Source: Hyphomicrobiales bacterium (GTDB taxonomy: Bacteria; Pseudomonadota; Alphaproteobacteria; Rhizobiales; Beijerinckiaceae). From it: 64,000 nucleotides of DNA. Below the pieces are notes generated by a model, which was given only the letters and a program-made list of their open reading frames with translations, was not told the origin of the DNA and searched no databases. Positions 1-8,393 of this stretch are shown in pieces (position 1 is the stretch's first letter; each line of letters opens with the position of its first letter). Location of the stretch: positions 36,444 to 100,443 of the forward strand of contig JAIXTT010000104.1 of NCBI GenBank assembly GCA_027483795.1. Direction: 5' to 3'. A program made the translations under genes and the position numbers.

Positions 1-1121
1 TCGTAGCGGGCGTGGAACTCCGCCATGATGCGGCCGACCTGATTGCTGCCGTAGAGCAGAGCCTCGGCATAATCCGCGCCCGATACCCGTTCGCCCCGAT
101 CGGCGGCGTCGACGAGGCCGGGATCCATCTTCGCCCGCTGTTCGGCCGTGAAGGAACGGAGCGCAAGCGCGGCGCCGGCCGACCAGAGCGTCTCCAGCAC
201 CGCGGCGGGATCTTCGAAGCCGGGATCGCAGGCCTCCACGACCGCGCCGAGATCCTCGAAGACGCGCGCGGCGTTCGCGGCGGCGGCTTCCGCCTCGGGA
301 TGGAGCGTCTTCACATAGCCGAGCCGGGGCGACCAGGCGATGCGCAGGCCGCGCAGCGAATCCGTGAGCCCCGTGCGGTAGTCGGGCGGCGGCACGGTCA
401 TGGCGGACATGTCGCGCGCGTCGGGCCGGCCGATGATCGACAGCGCGAGCGCCGCATCCTCCACCGTCCAGGTCAGCGGGCCGACATGGGCGAGATAGCC
501 CATGGTCGAGACGGGATGGGCCGGGACGCGGCCGTAGCTCGCCTTGATGCCGAAGACGCCGCAGAAGGCGGCGGGGATGCGGATCGAGCCCGCCCCGTCC
601 GTGCCGATATGGATCACGCCCAGATTGAGCGCCGCGCAGACCGCGGCTCCCGCCGAGGAGCCGCCGGGATTGCGGCCGGTGTTCCAGGGATTGCGGGTGA
701 TGCCGGAAAGCGGGGAGTCGCCGACGCCCTTCCAGCCGAATTCGGGCATGGTCGTCTTGCCGAGAAGGATCGCGCCCTCTTCCCGCAGCCGCGCAACGAC
801 GGGCGCGTCCTCGGCGGAGGGCGTATCGGGCGTAACGGCCGAGCCGCGACGGTTCGGCCATCCGGCGACGGCGATGTTGTCCTTGATCGTGGCGGGAACG
901 CCGTCGAGAAGGCCGGAGGCCTCGCCGCGGCTCCACCGGGCTTCGGAGGCCCGGGCGGCGGCGAGCGCGCCCTCCCGGTCGAGACGCGTGAAGGCGTTCA
1001 CCGCAGGCTCGAAACGGTCGGCCCGGTCGAGGACGTCGCGTACGACCTCGACGGGAGAAAGCGCCTTGGAACGATAGAGCCGCCGCAGTGCCGCGCCGTC
1101 GAGATCCGCGATGTCCGACAT
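1..1121 (-). CDS. Amidase (amidase signature family), 3' end cut by window edge
   Basis: About 373 residues of an amidase signature enzyme, which hydrolyses amide bonds in the cytoplasm with a Ser-cisSer-Lys triad. Visible on the minus strand are the catalytic lysine region TIKDNIAVAG and the glycine/serine-rich signature GGSSAGAAV followed by GVIHIGTDGAGSIRIPAAF, all in the usual order. The ATG at 1119-1121 opens MSDIADLDGAALRRLYR, a normal family N-terminus; the C-terminal ~80-100 residues lie outside the window. Substrate cannot be read from sequence: relatives include GatA, allophanate hydrolase and aryl-acylamidases. It diverges from the glycosyltransferase gene; a perfect hairpin sits directly before its start codon (see 1128-1149). 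The nearby peptide-type ABC transporter and purine genes make a nitrogen-scavenging role plausible, but that is inference. Confidence 0.9.
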   Translation of the reverse strand, partial: MSDIADLDGAALRRLYRSKALSPVEVVRDVLDRADRFEPAVNAFTRLDREGALAAARASEARWSRGEASGLLDGVPATIKDNIAVAGWPNRRGSAVTPDTPSAEDAPVVARLREEGAILLGKTTMPEFGWKGVGDSPLSGITRNPWNTGRNPGGSSAGAAVCAALNLGVIHIGTDGAGSIRIPAAFCGVFGIKASYGRVPAHPVSTMGYLAHVGPLTWTVEDAALALSIIGRPDARDMSAMTVPPPDYRTGLTDSLRGLRIAWSPRLGYVKTLHPEAEAAAANAARVFEDLGAVVEACDPGFEDPAAVLETLWSAGAALALRSFTAEQRAKMDPGLVDAADRGERVSGADYAEALLYGSNQVGRIMAEFHARY

Positions 1122-1127
1122 GAGAAA

Positions 1128-1149
1128 GCCCCCGGAGAGATCCGGGGGC
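1128..1149 (-). promoter_or_regulatory. Perfect hairpin immediately upstream of the amidase start
   Basis: Nine-base perfect inverted repeat (GCCCCCGGA / TCCGGGGGC) with a four-base loop. Read on the minus strand it is followed by TTTCTC and then the amidase ATG six bases later, so it looks like a small intrinsic terminator or a stem that hides the ribosome-binding region. No minus-strand gene lies upstream to be terminated, so a leader role for the amidase is the simpler reading. Confidence 0.45.
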
Positions 1150-1263
1150 GATCGAAGCGCAAAGCGCGGGGCGGAGCAAGCGACGGAGGAGGACCCTGTC
1201 GATTCCGACGGCTGGGCGCCGGGAGCGCGAGAGACAGTTCCCCTCGCCACGGAGTTTCCCCGC

Positions 1264-3159
1264 ATGCAACGTCTTCACGACCCGCACCGACCCGAAAGTC
1301 GGCGGCCCGCCCCCGGCCTTCCGGTCGACAAGCCCGCGACGCGGCCGCTCGACCACGCCTTCCGGATCGATCCGGCGCTCGATTTCCTGCCGCGGACCCT
1401 GCTTGGACGGAGCGAGGCGCGCCTGATCAGGATGCGTGCCTCCGCCCAAGGCGTCGGCGCGGACGAAACGGCCGTCGCCGAAGGATATGTCGACGAGAAG
1501 CGGTACTATCGCGCCCTTGCGGACCATCTGGGGCTGCCCTTCATCGACCGGCCCGTCGATCTGGTTCTGCCCGCGGGCCGCGAGGCCTTCAGGGCCGGCG
1601 CCGCACCTGCGAAGGACACGCGGACCGGTTTCGTGCTCGCGCCGACCGGACGCGCGCTGCGCAGCCTTTTGAGCGGAGGCCGCTCGCTCTCGGGCGCGGC
1701 CGTCACCACGCCTTCGCTTTTCGCCGAAAGCCTGCTTCGGACGGGCGACCGACGCTTGGCGATCGGCGCATCGGAGCGGCTCGCGCGTCGCGCCCCGGCC
1801 TTGTCGTCGCGGGTCGCGGTCCGCCCCCTCCCCTGCATGATCCTTTTCGGATGCGCGATGCTGATCGCCGCGATCGCCTTCGCCGGCCCCGACGACCCGA
1901 GAGTCCTGCTGTCCGCGCTTTTGGCCGCATGCTTCGTACCGGGCGCGGTCCTGAAGCTCGCGGCGGGCGCGGCCGGGGCCTTCCGCACGAAAGAGCCCGC
2001 GCCCTTGTCGGACCGCGCGCTTCCCCGGTGGTCCGTGATCGTGGCGCTGCATCGCGAAGAACGGGTCGTCGAACGCCTCGTGCGATCCCTCCGCGCGCTC
2101 GACTATCCGGCCGCCAAGCTCGACGTGCTGTTCGCCGTCGAACGTCACGATGCGGCGACGATCCGAGCGCTGCGCGGCACGCGCCTGCCGCCGAACTTCC
2201 GGATTCTGATCTGTCCTCCGGGGCTGCCCCGCACCAAGCCGCGCGCCCTGAACATCGCCTTCGCCTTCTGCCGCGGCGACTACGTCACGGTCTACGACGC
2301 GGAGGACGAGCCCGATCCGGGACAATTGCGCGCCGCGGCCTCCGCCTTCGCCTCCGGGCCGCCGGAACTCGCCTGTCTTCAATCCCGCCTCGCCGTCGAC
2401 AATGCGGACGACGGGCGGCTCGAGAAATCCTTCGCGCTCGAATATGCGGCGCTGTTCGACCGCATCGTGCCGGGGCTCGCGCGTTTCGGCCTGCCCGTTC
2501 CCCTCGGCGGCACGTCCAACCATTTCCGGCGGCGCGCCTTGGACAAGGTCTTGGCTTGGGATGCATGGAACGTCACCGAAGACGCCGATCTGGGACTGCG
2601 GCTGGCCCGGCTCGGCTTCAAGGTTTCGAGCCTTCGGTCCGACACCTGGGAGGAAGCACCCGTCCGGCTCGGGGGCTGGATCAAGCAGCGCAGCCGTTGG
2701 CTCAAGGGCTGGATGCAGACGGGCATGGTGCATCTTCGCGATCCGGCGGGACTGATCCGTCGGATCGGATTCGTCCCGGCGATCGTCGTCGCCGTGCATA
2801 CGTGGGGGACGGTCTTCGCCGCTCTCTTCGCCCCGTTGGCCGCCTTCGCGGCGGTGCGGCACGCGGCGGCGGTCTGGTCCGCCGGAAGGGGGGTCGACGC
2901 GGCGACGCTCTATTTCGGCGTGATCGCTCTGCTCGGCGTGATCGCCTATCTCGTCCCCGTCCTGCTCGCGGCCCGCGACCGGGGCCTCGCGATCACGCCG
3001 GGCGATCTCGCCTTCATGCCGATCCACCTCCTGCTCGTGTGTGCGGCGGCGTGGTTCGCGTTGGCGGAGCTCGTGCGCGCGCCGTCCCATTGGCACAAGA
3101 CGGACCATGGCTTCGCGCTCCGGCGTCGCAGGACCGGCGAAGAAATTTCACATGTTTGA
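1264..3159 (+). CDS. Membrane GT2 glycosyltransferase with N-terminal MshEN/T2SSE-N-like domain
   Basis: A 631-residue processive-type family 2 glycosyltransferase that should move sugar units from a nucleotide sugar to a surface polysaccharide at the inner membrane. Around residues 45-100 it carries a segment (GYVDEKRYYRALADHLGLPF) resembling the N-terminal domain of type II secretion ATPases, the domain that binds c-di-GMP in MshE. Two membrane segments follow (~190-235), then the GT-A domain with VYDAEDEPDPGQL (~342), TEDADLGLRLARLG, and the acceptor motif QRSRWLKGW (~475), and three C-terminal membrane segments. This layout resembles XagB/NfrB-like transferases. The ATG at 1264 was chosen over the in-frame ATG at 1111 because the extra residues are low-complexity and overlap the amidase leader. 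Polymer made is unknown. Confidence 0.85.
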   Translation: MQRLHDPHRPESRRPAPGLPVDKPATRPLDHAFRIDPALDFLPRTLLGRSEARLIRMRASAQGVGADETAVAEGYVDEKRYYRALADHLGLPFIDRPVDLVLPAGREAFRAGAAPAKDTRTGFVLAPTGRALRSLLSGGRSLSGAAVTTPSLFAESLLRTGDRRLAIGASERLARRAPALSSRVAVRPLPCMILFGCAMLIAAIAFAGPDDPRVLLSALLAACFVPGAVLKLAAGAAGAFRTKEPAPLSDRALPRWSVIVALHREERVVERLVRSLRALDYPAAKLDVLFAVERHDAATIRALRGTRLPPNFRILICPPGLPRTKPRALNIAFAFCRGDYVTVYDAEDEPDPGQLRAAASAFASGPPELACLQSRLAVDNADDGRLEKSFALEYAALFDRIVPGLARFGLPVPLGGTSNHFRRRALDKVLAWDAWNVTEDADLGLRLARLGFKVSSLRSDTWEEAPVRLGGWIKQRSRWLKGWMQTGMVHLRDPAGLIRRIGFVPAIVVAVHTWGTVFAALFAPLAAFAAVRHAAAVWSAGRGVDAATLYFGVIALLGVIAYLVPVLLAARDRGLAITPGDLAFMPIHLLLVCAAAWFALAELVRAPSHWHKTDHGFALRRRRTGEEISHV

Positions 3160-3185
3160 CTTGTCGAGGCTCGGCGTCGTTCAAT
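3156..3185 (+). promoter_or_regulatory. Likely sigma70-type promoter for the ABC transporter operon
   Basis: TTGACT at 3156-3161 and TTCAAT at 3180-3185 with an 18-base spacer, overlapping the stop codon of the glycosyltransferase and 65 bases before the binding-protein ATG. The -10 box is only a fair match. Confidence 0.4.
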
Positions 3186-3249
3186 CTTGGTCATCGATCG
3201 GGTCCGCTCGGAGGGAGACGGGCCGCGTGGTGCCGAGGAGAGAACGAGC

Positions 3250-4824
3250 ATGACGATCTCACGTCGCGAACTGCTGGCCGGGACGGCCGCCGTCGCCGCC
3301 GCCGCCGGGATGCCCGGAGCCGCTTCCGCCCAAGCGAAGCGGAACGTGCTGAAGGTGGTGCCGCACGCGAATCTTCAGGTGATCGATCCGATCTGGACGA
3401 CGGGCTATATCAGCCGCAACCACGGCTACATGATCTACGACACGCTGTTCGCGCTCGACGACGGGTTGAAGCCGCGCCCGCAGATGGCCGAAAGCGTCGA
3501 GATCTCCTCCGACAACACGAAATACACGATCCGCCTGCGCGACGGCCTCGCCTGGCACGACGGCACCGCGGTGACCGCCGAGGACTGCGTCGCCTCGCTG
3601 GGCCGTTGGGGCAAGCGCGACGGCATGGGCCAGCGTCTGATGGCCGTGACGGACAAGCTGGAAGCGGACGGCGCGAAGACCATCGTGCTGACGCTGAAGC
3701 GTCCCTACGGCGTGGTGCTGGACTCGATCGGCAAGATCTCCTCCAACGTGGCCTTCATGATGCCGAAGCGCGTGGCCGACACGCCCGCCGACCGGCAGAT
3801 CGAGGACACGACGGGTTCCGGACCCTTCATGTTCAACCGGGCGAACTGGAAGCCGGGCAATCTCGCCGTCTATGAGAAGTTCAAGGCCTATGTGCCCCGC
3901 AAGGAGCCCGTGAGCGCCGCCGCGGGCGGCAAGATCGCCAAGGTGGACCGCGTCGAGTGGTACACGATGGACGCCAACACCGCGATGAACGCGCTGATGG
4001 CGGGCGAAATCGACTATTGGGAGCAGGTCACGCCGGACCTGATCGAGGTTCTCAAGCGCGCGCCGGGCGTGAAGGTCGAAAATCTCGACCCGACCGGGAA
4101 CATGGGCTGGGCGCGCTTCAACCATATGGTCGCGCCGACCAACAATCCCCTCGTCCGCCGCGCGATCATGAAGGCGATCAGTCAGGAAGAAGTCCTCAAG
4201 ACCGCCATCGGCAATCCGGAATATTACAAGGTCTGCAAGTCGATCTATCCCTGCGGGACGCCGCTCGAGTCCTCGTCGGGCTTCTTCGACTACAATCAGG
4301 CCGAAGCCCGCACGCTGCTGCAGCAGTCGGGCTACAAGGGCGAGGAATTCGTCATCCTCCAGCCGACGGACCACCCCGTCCTCAACCCGTTCTCGCAGGT
4401 GATCGCGGAGAAGCTGCGGGCCATCGGCATCAATGTGAAGCTGCAGGCGATGGACTGGTCGACGGTTCTCCAGCGCCGCGCCTCCAAGGAGACGACCGAC
4501 AAGGGCGGCTGGAACATGTTCTGCACCTGGTGGATCGGCGGCGACACCGTCAATCCGCTCACGGGCGTCGGCTTCGGCGCGACGGGCGAGCGCGGCTGGT
4601 TCGGCTGGGCGCAGGACGACGAAGCGGTGAAGCTTCAGGACGCCTATGCGAACGCCGCGAATGCGGACGAGGCCAAGAAGATCGCCCACGCCTTCCAGGC
4701 GCGGCTCTACGAGATCGGCCACTACGTCAATCTCGGTCAGTTCTTCGTGCCCGTGGGCTATCGCGACAATGTGAAGGGCATGATCCGCTCGCCCGTCCAG
4801 TTCTTCTGGAACATGGAAGCCTGA
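3250..4824 (+). CDS. ABC transporter substrate-binding protein, family 5 (peptide/opine type), Tat-exported
   Basis: A 524-residue periplasmic binding protein of the DppA/OppA family (SBP_bac_5), the ligand-capturing part of the transporter encoded by the next three genes. It opens with a twin-arginine signal peptide (MTISRRELLAGTAAVAAAAG, cut after ASAQA), so the folded protein is exported by Tat. Typical family text is present: YDTLFALDDGLKPRPQMAES, RDGLAWHDGTAVTAEDCV, and later LVRRAIMKAISQEEVL. The ATG at 3250 has a GAGGAGA ribosome-binding site about eight bases ahead; an upstream in-frame GTG/ATG (3187) would bury the signal peptide. Family members take peptides, nickel, opines, glutathione or sugars, so the ligand is open; the downstream sugar-acid enzymes hint at a non-peptide ligand. 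Confidence 0.92.
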   Translation: MTISRRELLAGTAAVAAAAGMPGAASAQAKRNVLKVVPHANLQVIDPIWTTGYISRNHGYMIYDTLFALDDGLKPRPQMAESVEISSDNTKYTIRLRDGLAWHDGTAVTAEDCVASLGRWGKRDGMGQRLMAVTDKLEADGAKTIVLTLKRPYGVVLDSIGKISSNVAFMMPKRVADTPADRQIEDTTGSGPFMFNRANWKPGNLAVYEKFKAYVPRKEPVSAAAGGKIAKVDRVEWYTMDANTAMNALMAGEIDYWEQVTPDLIEVLKRAPGVKVENLDPTGNMGWARFNHMVAPTNNPLVRRAIMKAISQEEVLKTAIGNPEYYKVCKSIYPCGTPLESSSGFFDYNQAEARTLLQQSGYKGEEFVILQPTDHPVLNPFSQVIAEKLRAIGINVKLQAMDWSTVLQRRASKETTDKGGWNMFCTWWIGGDTVNPLTGVGFGATGERGWFGWAQDDEAVKLQDAYANAANADEAKKIAHAFQARLYEIGHYVNLGQFFVPVGYRDNVKGMIRSPVQFFWNMEA

Positions 4825-4839
4825 CGCACGGCTTCCTCC

Positions 4840-4880
4840 GGCGGGCGGGCGCTTGCGGCGTCCGCCCGACGCCGCCCGCC
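4840..4880 (+). promoter_or_regulatory. GC-rich stem-loop between binding-protein and permease genes
   Basis: GGCGGGCGG (4840-4848) pairs with CCGCCCGCC (4872-4880) around a 23-base loop that can itself pair partly. There is no T-run, so termination is unlikely. Such stems after binding-protein genes often protect the upstream mRNA and lower expression of the permeases; that role here is inference. Confidence 0.45.
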
Positions 4881-4921
4881 TTCCGGCACGACCGCCGACC
4901 TTCACGGATTCGACGGCCCCC

Positions 4922-5863
4922 ATGTGGTTCTTCGTTCTCAAACGCGCCGCCTCCACGCTGCCCGTGATGCTCGTGGTGGCGCTCGTCGTCTTCCTGATGC
5001 TGCGCCTGACCCCCGGCGATCCGGCGGTGGTCATCGCGGGCGATCAGGCCACCGCGGAGCAGATCGCGCGCATCCGCGCGACCCTCGGCCTCGACCTGCC
5101 GCTGCACGTGCAGTTCCTGACCTGGATGGGCCAGATCCTGAAGGGCGATCTCGGCGTGTCGATCTTCTCCAACCTGCCCGTGACGACGCTGATCGGGCAG
5201 CGGCTGGAGCCGACCCTGGTGCTGACGGCGACCACCATCGTCTTTTCCGTCCTCGTCGCGGTTCCGCTCGGCGTGCTGGCCGCCTGGAAGGCGGGCGGAT
5301 GGGTCGACCGGCTCGTGATGGTCTTCTCGGTCGTGGGCTTCTCCTTCCCGGTCTTCGTGCTGGGCTATCTGCTGATCTACAAGTTCAGCCTCGACCTGAA
5401 ATGGCTGCCGACGCAGGGCTATCGAAGCCCCTTCACGGACTTCCAAGGCTTCCTGCGGACGATCACGCTGCCCACGATCACGCTCGGCGCGATCTATGTG
5501 GCGCTGGTCACCCGCATCACGCGGGCGAGCGTGCTCGAAGTGCTGGGCGAGGATTACATCCGTACCGCCCGCGCCAAGGGGCAGAACGAGCGCAAGGTTC
5601 TGTTCCGCCATGCGCTGAAGAACGCCGCCGTGCCGATCGCGACCGTCATCGGCATCGGCGTCGCGCTGCTGATCGGCGGGGCGGTGGTCACCGAGACGGT
5701 GTTCAACATTCCGGGCCTCGGTCGGCTCGTCGTCGACGCGATCCTGCGGCGCGACTATCCGGTCATCCAAGGCCTGATCCTCGTCTTCTCCTTCACCTAC
5801 ATCCTGATCAACATGCTGATCGACGTCGCCTATACGGTGCTCGATCCGAGGATCCGCTATTGA
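4922..5863 (+). CDS. ABC transporter permease, DppB-like
   Basis: A 313-residue inner-membrane permease of the DppB/OppB family. It has the family N-terminus (first helix MWFFVLKRAASTLPVMLVVA, then LRLTPGDPAVVIAGDQATAE), six predicted membrane helices, and the cytoplasmic EAA-type loop VLEVLGEDYIRTARAKGQNE that docks on the ATPase. The end VAYTVLDPRIRY is the normal family C-terminus. The ATG at 4922 is preferred over the upstream in-frame ATG at 4853, because the family begins with the membrane helix. It pairs with the following permease to form the channel; its TGA overlaps the start of that gene by four bases. Confidence 0.93.
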   Translation: MWFFVLKRAASTLPVMLVVALVVFLMLRLTPGDPAVVIAGDQATAEQIARIRATLGLDLPLHVQFLTWMGQILKGDLGVSIFSNLPVTTLIGQRLEPTLVLTATTIVFSVLVAVPLGVLAAWKAGGWVDRLVMVFSVVGFSFPVFVLGYLLIYKFSLDLKWLPTQGYRSPFTDFQGFLRTITLPTITLGAIYVALVTRITRASVLEVLGEDYIRTARAKGQNERKVLFRHALKNAAVPIATVIGIGVALLIGGAVVTETVFNIPGLGRLVVDAILRRDYPVIQGLILVFSFTYILINMLIDVAYTVLDPRIRY

Positions 5864-6729
5864 GCGCCGCCGACACCGTTCCCGCGCCGCGGCGCACGGG
5901 CGCGCTCGCCGCCTTCGTGCTGCGCCGGCCCTTCGCGGCCGTTGCGGCGCTCATCCTGATCGCCATCGTGGCGGCCGCCGTCCTCGCCCCGTGGCTCGGC
6001 ACGGTCGATCCGCGCAAGCTGAACGTGCTGCCGCGCATGCGTCCGCCGTCCGAGACGGCGTGGTTCGGCTCCGACCAGTTCGGCCGCGACCTCTATACCC
6101 GCGTCGTCTACGGCGCGCGGGTGTCGTTGATCGTGGGCTTCACGGTCGCGCTGCTCAGCGTCTCGATCGGCCTTTTCATCGGCCTCGTTTCGGGCTATCT
6201 GCGCCGGCTCGACGCGGTGGTGATGCGCATCATGGACGGGCTGATGTCGATCCCCGGCATCCTGCTCGCCATCGGCCTCGTCGCCGTCTCCGGCGCGAGC
6301 ATGAAGACGGTGATCATCGCGATCACGATCCCCGAGATCCCCCGCGTCGTCCGCCTCGTGCGCGCCGTCGTGCTCAGCGTGCGCGAGGAACCCTATGTGG
6401 AGGCGGCGATCTCGGTCGGGACGCGCCTGCCGCTGATTCTCGTGCGCCACATTCTGCCGAACTGCATCCCGCCGCTGATCGTGCAGGCGACCTATGTCGC
6501 GGCCTCCGCGATGCTGACCGAGGCGCTGCTGTCCTTCCTCGGGGCGGGCACGCCGCCCGAGATCCCGAGCTGGGGCAACATGATGGCCGAGGGCCGGATC
6601 TTCTTCCCCATCGCGCCGTGGATCGTGCTGATCCCCGGCTGCGCGCTGGCCCTGACGATCCTCTCCGTCAACGTGCTGGGCGACGGTCTTCGCGACCGCC
6701 TCGACCCCAAGATCGCGAAACGGATGTGA
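5860..6729 (+). CDS. ABC transporter permease, DppC-like (TTG start)
   Basis: A 289-residue partner permease of the DppC/OppC type. An N-terminal helix (LAAFVLRRPFAAVAALILIA), the GTDQFGRDLYTR-like motif seen here as FGSDQFGRDLYTRVVYGAR, four to five further helices and the EAA loop region EEPYVEAAISVGT are all in place, ending in the family motif LGDGLRDRLDPK. The frame needs a TTG start at 5860-5862 (MSAADTVPAPRR), giving a four-base TTGA overlap with the upstream stop; no ATG or GTG lies close enough to fit. Overlap points to translational coupling with the first permease. Confidence 0.92.
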   Translation: MSAADTVPAPRRTGALAAFVLRRPFAAVAALILIAIVAAAVLAPWLGTVDPRKLNVLPRMRPPSETAWFGSDQFGRDLYTRVVYGARVSLIVGFTVALLSVSIGLFIGLVSGYLRRLDAVVMRIMDGLMSIPGILLAIGLVAVSGASMKTVIIAITIPEIPRVVRLVRAVVLSVREEPYVEAAISVGTRLPLILVRHILPNCIPPLIVQATYVAASAMLTEALLSFLGAGTPPEIPSWGNMMAEGRIFFPIAPWIVLIPGCALALTILSVNVLGDGLRDRLDPKIAKRM

Positions 6730-6733
6730 CGCC

Positions 6734-8362
6734 GTGACCGCTCCCGTGCTTTCCGTCGAAAACCTCACCGTGCGCCTGCCCGCGGGCGGCGACCGGGCGA
6801 ATGCGGTGACCGACCTCTCGCTCACGGTCGCGCCGGGCGAGATCGTCTGCGTGGTCGGCGAATCCGGCTCCGGCAAGTCGGTGACGGCCCATTCCGTCAT
6901 GGGCCTCCTGCCCAAGGGCCAGCTGACCCCCTCCTCCGGCCGCATCCTGCTGGAGGGCGAGGACGTGCTCGCCGCCTCGCCCGCACGGCTGCGCGACCTG
7001 CGCGGCACGCGCATGGCGATGATCTTTCAGGAGCCGATGACGGCGCTGAACCCGGTGCTGAAGGTCGGCGACCAGATCGACGAGGTGCTGCGCATCCACA
7101 CCCCCATGAGCGCCGCCGAACGGCGCGCGCGGGTGCTGGAGATCATGGACGCGGTCCGCCTGCCCGATCCCGCCCGCATGATCGACGCCTATCCGCATCA
7201 GCTTTCGGGCGGCCAGCGGCAGCGCATCATGATCGCGCAGGCGCTCGTCCTCGACCCGGCCCTGCTGATCGCCGACGAGCCGACGACCGCGCTCGACGTC
7301 ACCACGCAGGCGCAGATCCTGAAGCTCGTCGCCGAGATGCAGACGCGGCGGAACACCGGCGTGCTGTTCATCACGCATGATTTCGGCGTCGTCGCCGAGA
7401 TCGCCGACCGCGTCGTCGTCATGCAGCACGGCCGCGTGGTCGAGCAGGGCGACCGCGAGACGGTGCTCAGGGAACCGCGCGAGGCCTATACCAAGATGCT
7501 CATCGCCTCCGTGCCGAGCATCACGCCGCCCGAGCGCCCGCCCGTCTCGGGACCGATCGTGCTGGAAACCGACAAGCTCTCGAAGACCTACGGAAGCACG
7601 GGATTCTTCGCCGGAAAGGGCCGCGTCGTGAAGGCGGCGGCCGACGTCGATCTCCGGCTCCGCCGCGGCGAGACGTTGGGCGTGGTGGGGGAATCGGGAT
7701 CGGGCAAGTCGACGGTCGCGCGCTGCATCGCCCGGCTGATCGATCCTTCGGCGGGGGCGATCCGCCTCTCGGGCGTCGACATCGCGACGATGCCGGAGCG
7801 CGAATTGCGCCCGCATCGGCGCAATGTGCAGGTCGTCTTCCAAGACCCCTATCGCTCGCTCAACCCGCGCCGGACGGTCGGGGACTCGATCATCGAAGGC
7901 CCGACGAATTTCGGTCTCTCGAAGACGGATGCGCTCGCCCGCGCGCGCGACCTGATGGGCCTCGTCGGTCTCTCGCCCGATGCGCTCGACCGCTATCCCC
8001 ATCAGTTTTCGGGCGGGCAGCGTCAACGCATCTGCATCGCGCGCGCGCTCGCCATGGAGCCGCAGCTGCTGATCGCGGACGAGGCCGTCTCCGCGCTCGA
8101 CGTGTCCGTTCAGGCGCAGGTACTGCGTCTTCTCGACGACGTCAGGAAACGCTTCGACCTCGCGGTGCTGTTCATCACGCATGATCTTCGCGTCGCCGCG
8201 CAGGTCTGCGACCGGATCATGGTGATGCAGAACGGCTCGGTCGTGGAAGAGGGGGCGACGCGGGACGTATTCGCCGCGCCGAAACACCCCTATACAAAAG
8301 CCTTGTTCGAGGCCGCCCCGGGACGCGAATTCGGTTCGCGCCTCACCGCCGACCTCGACTGA
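6734..8362 (+). CDS. ABC transporter ATP-binding protein with two fused ATPase domains (DppD-DppF type)
   Basis: A 542-residue protein holding two complete ABC ATPases in tandem, so one chain powers the transporter. Domain 1 has Walker A GESGSGKS (~42-49), signature LSGGQRQR and Walker B LLIADEPTTALDV; domain 2 repeats these as GESGSGKS (~319-326), FSGGQRQR and LLIADEAVSALDV. Each half ends in the oligopeptide-type C-terminal extension (HPYTKALFEAAPG in the second; EAYTKMLIASVPS in the first). It starts with GTG at 6734, four bases after the permease stop. Fusions of this kind (YejF/GsiA-like) are common in Rhizobiales peptide and glutathione importers; the ligand is not decided by this gene. 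Confidence 0.93.
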   Translation: MTAPVLSVENLTVRLPAGGDRANAVTDLSLTVAPGEIVCVVGESGSGKSVTAHSVMGLLPKGQLTPSSGRILLEGEDVLAASPARLRDLRGTRMAMIFQEPMTALNPVLKVGDQIDEVLRIHTPMSAAERRARVLEIMDAVRLPDPARMIDAYPHQLSGGQRQRIMIAQALVLDPALLIADEPTTALDVTTQAQILKLVAEMQTRRNTGVLFITHDFGVVAEIADRVVVMQHGRVVEQGDRETVLREPREAYTKMLIASVPSITPPERPPVSGPIVLETDKLSKTYGSTGFFAGKGRVVKAAADVDLRLRRGETLGVVGESGSGKSTVARCIARLIDPSAGAIRLSGVDIATMPERELRPHRRNVQVVFQDPYRSLNPRRTVGDSIIEGPTNFGLSKTDALARARDLMGLVGLSPDALDRYPHQFSGGQRQRICIARALAMEPQLLIADEAVSALDVSVQAQVLRLLDDVRKRFDLAVLFITHDLRVAAQVCDRIMVMQNGSVVEEGATRDVFAAPKHPYTKALFEAAPGREFGSRLTADLD

Positions 8363-8393
8363 AATCGACCAAGAAAAGCAAGCGAGGAAGCGC

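Noticed and set aside
1111..1263. N-terminal extension of the glycosyltransferase from the ATG at 1111
   Set aside because: Low-complexity residues overlapping the amidase start and its hairpin; the ATG at 1264 begins the recognisable protein.
12..3875. 1287-codon open frame on the plus strand across the amidase, glycosyltransferase and binding-protein genes
   Set aside because: It crosses three genes with clear motifs in other frames; its translation is Arg/Gly/Ala-rich with no domain. Long shadow frames are expected at this GC content.
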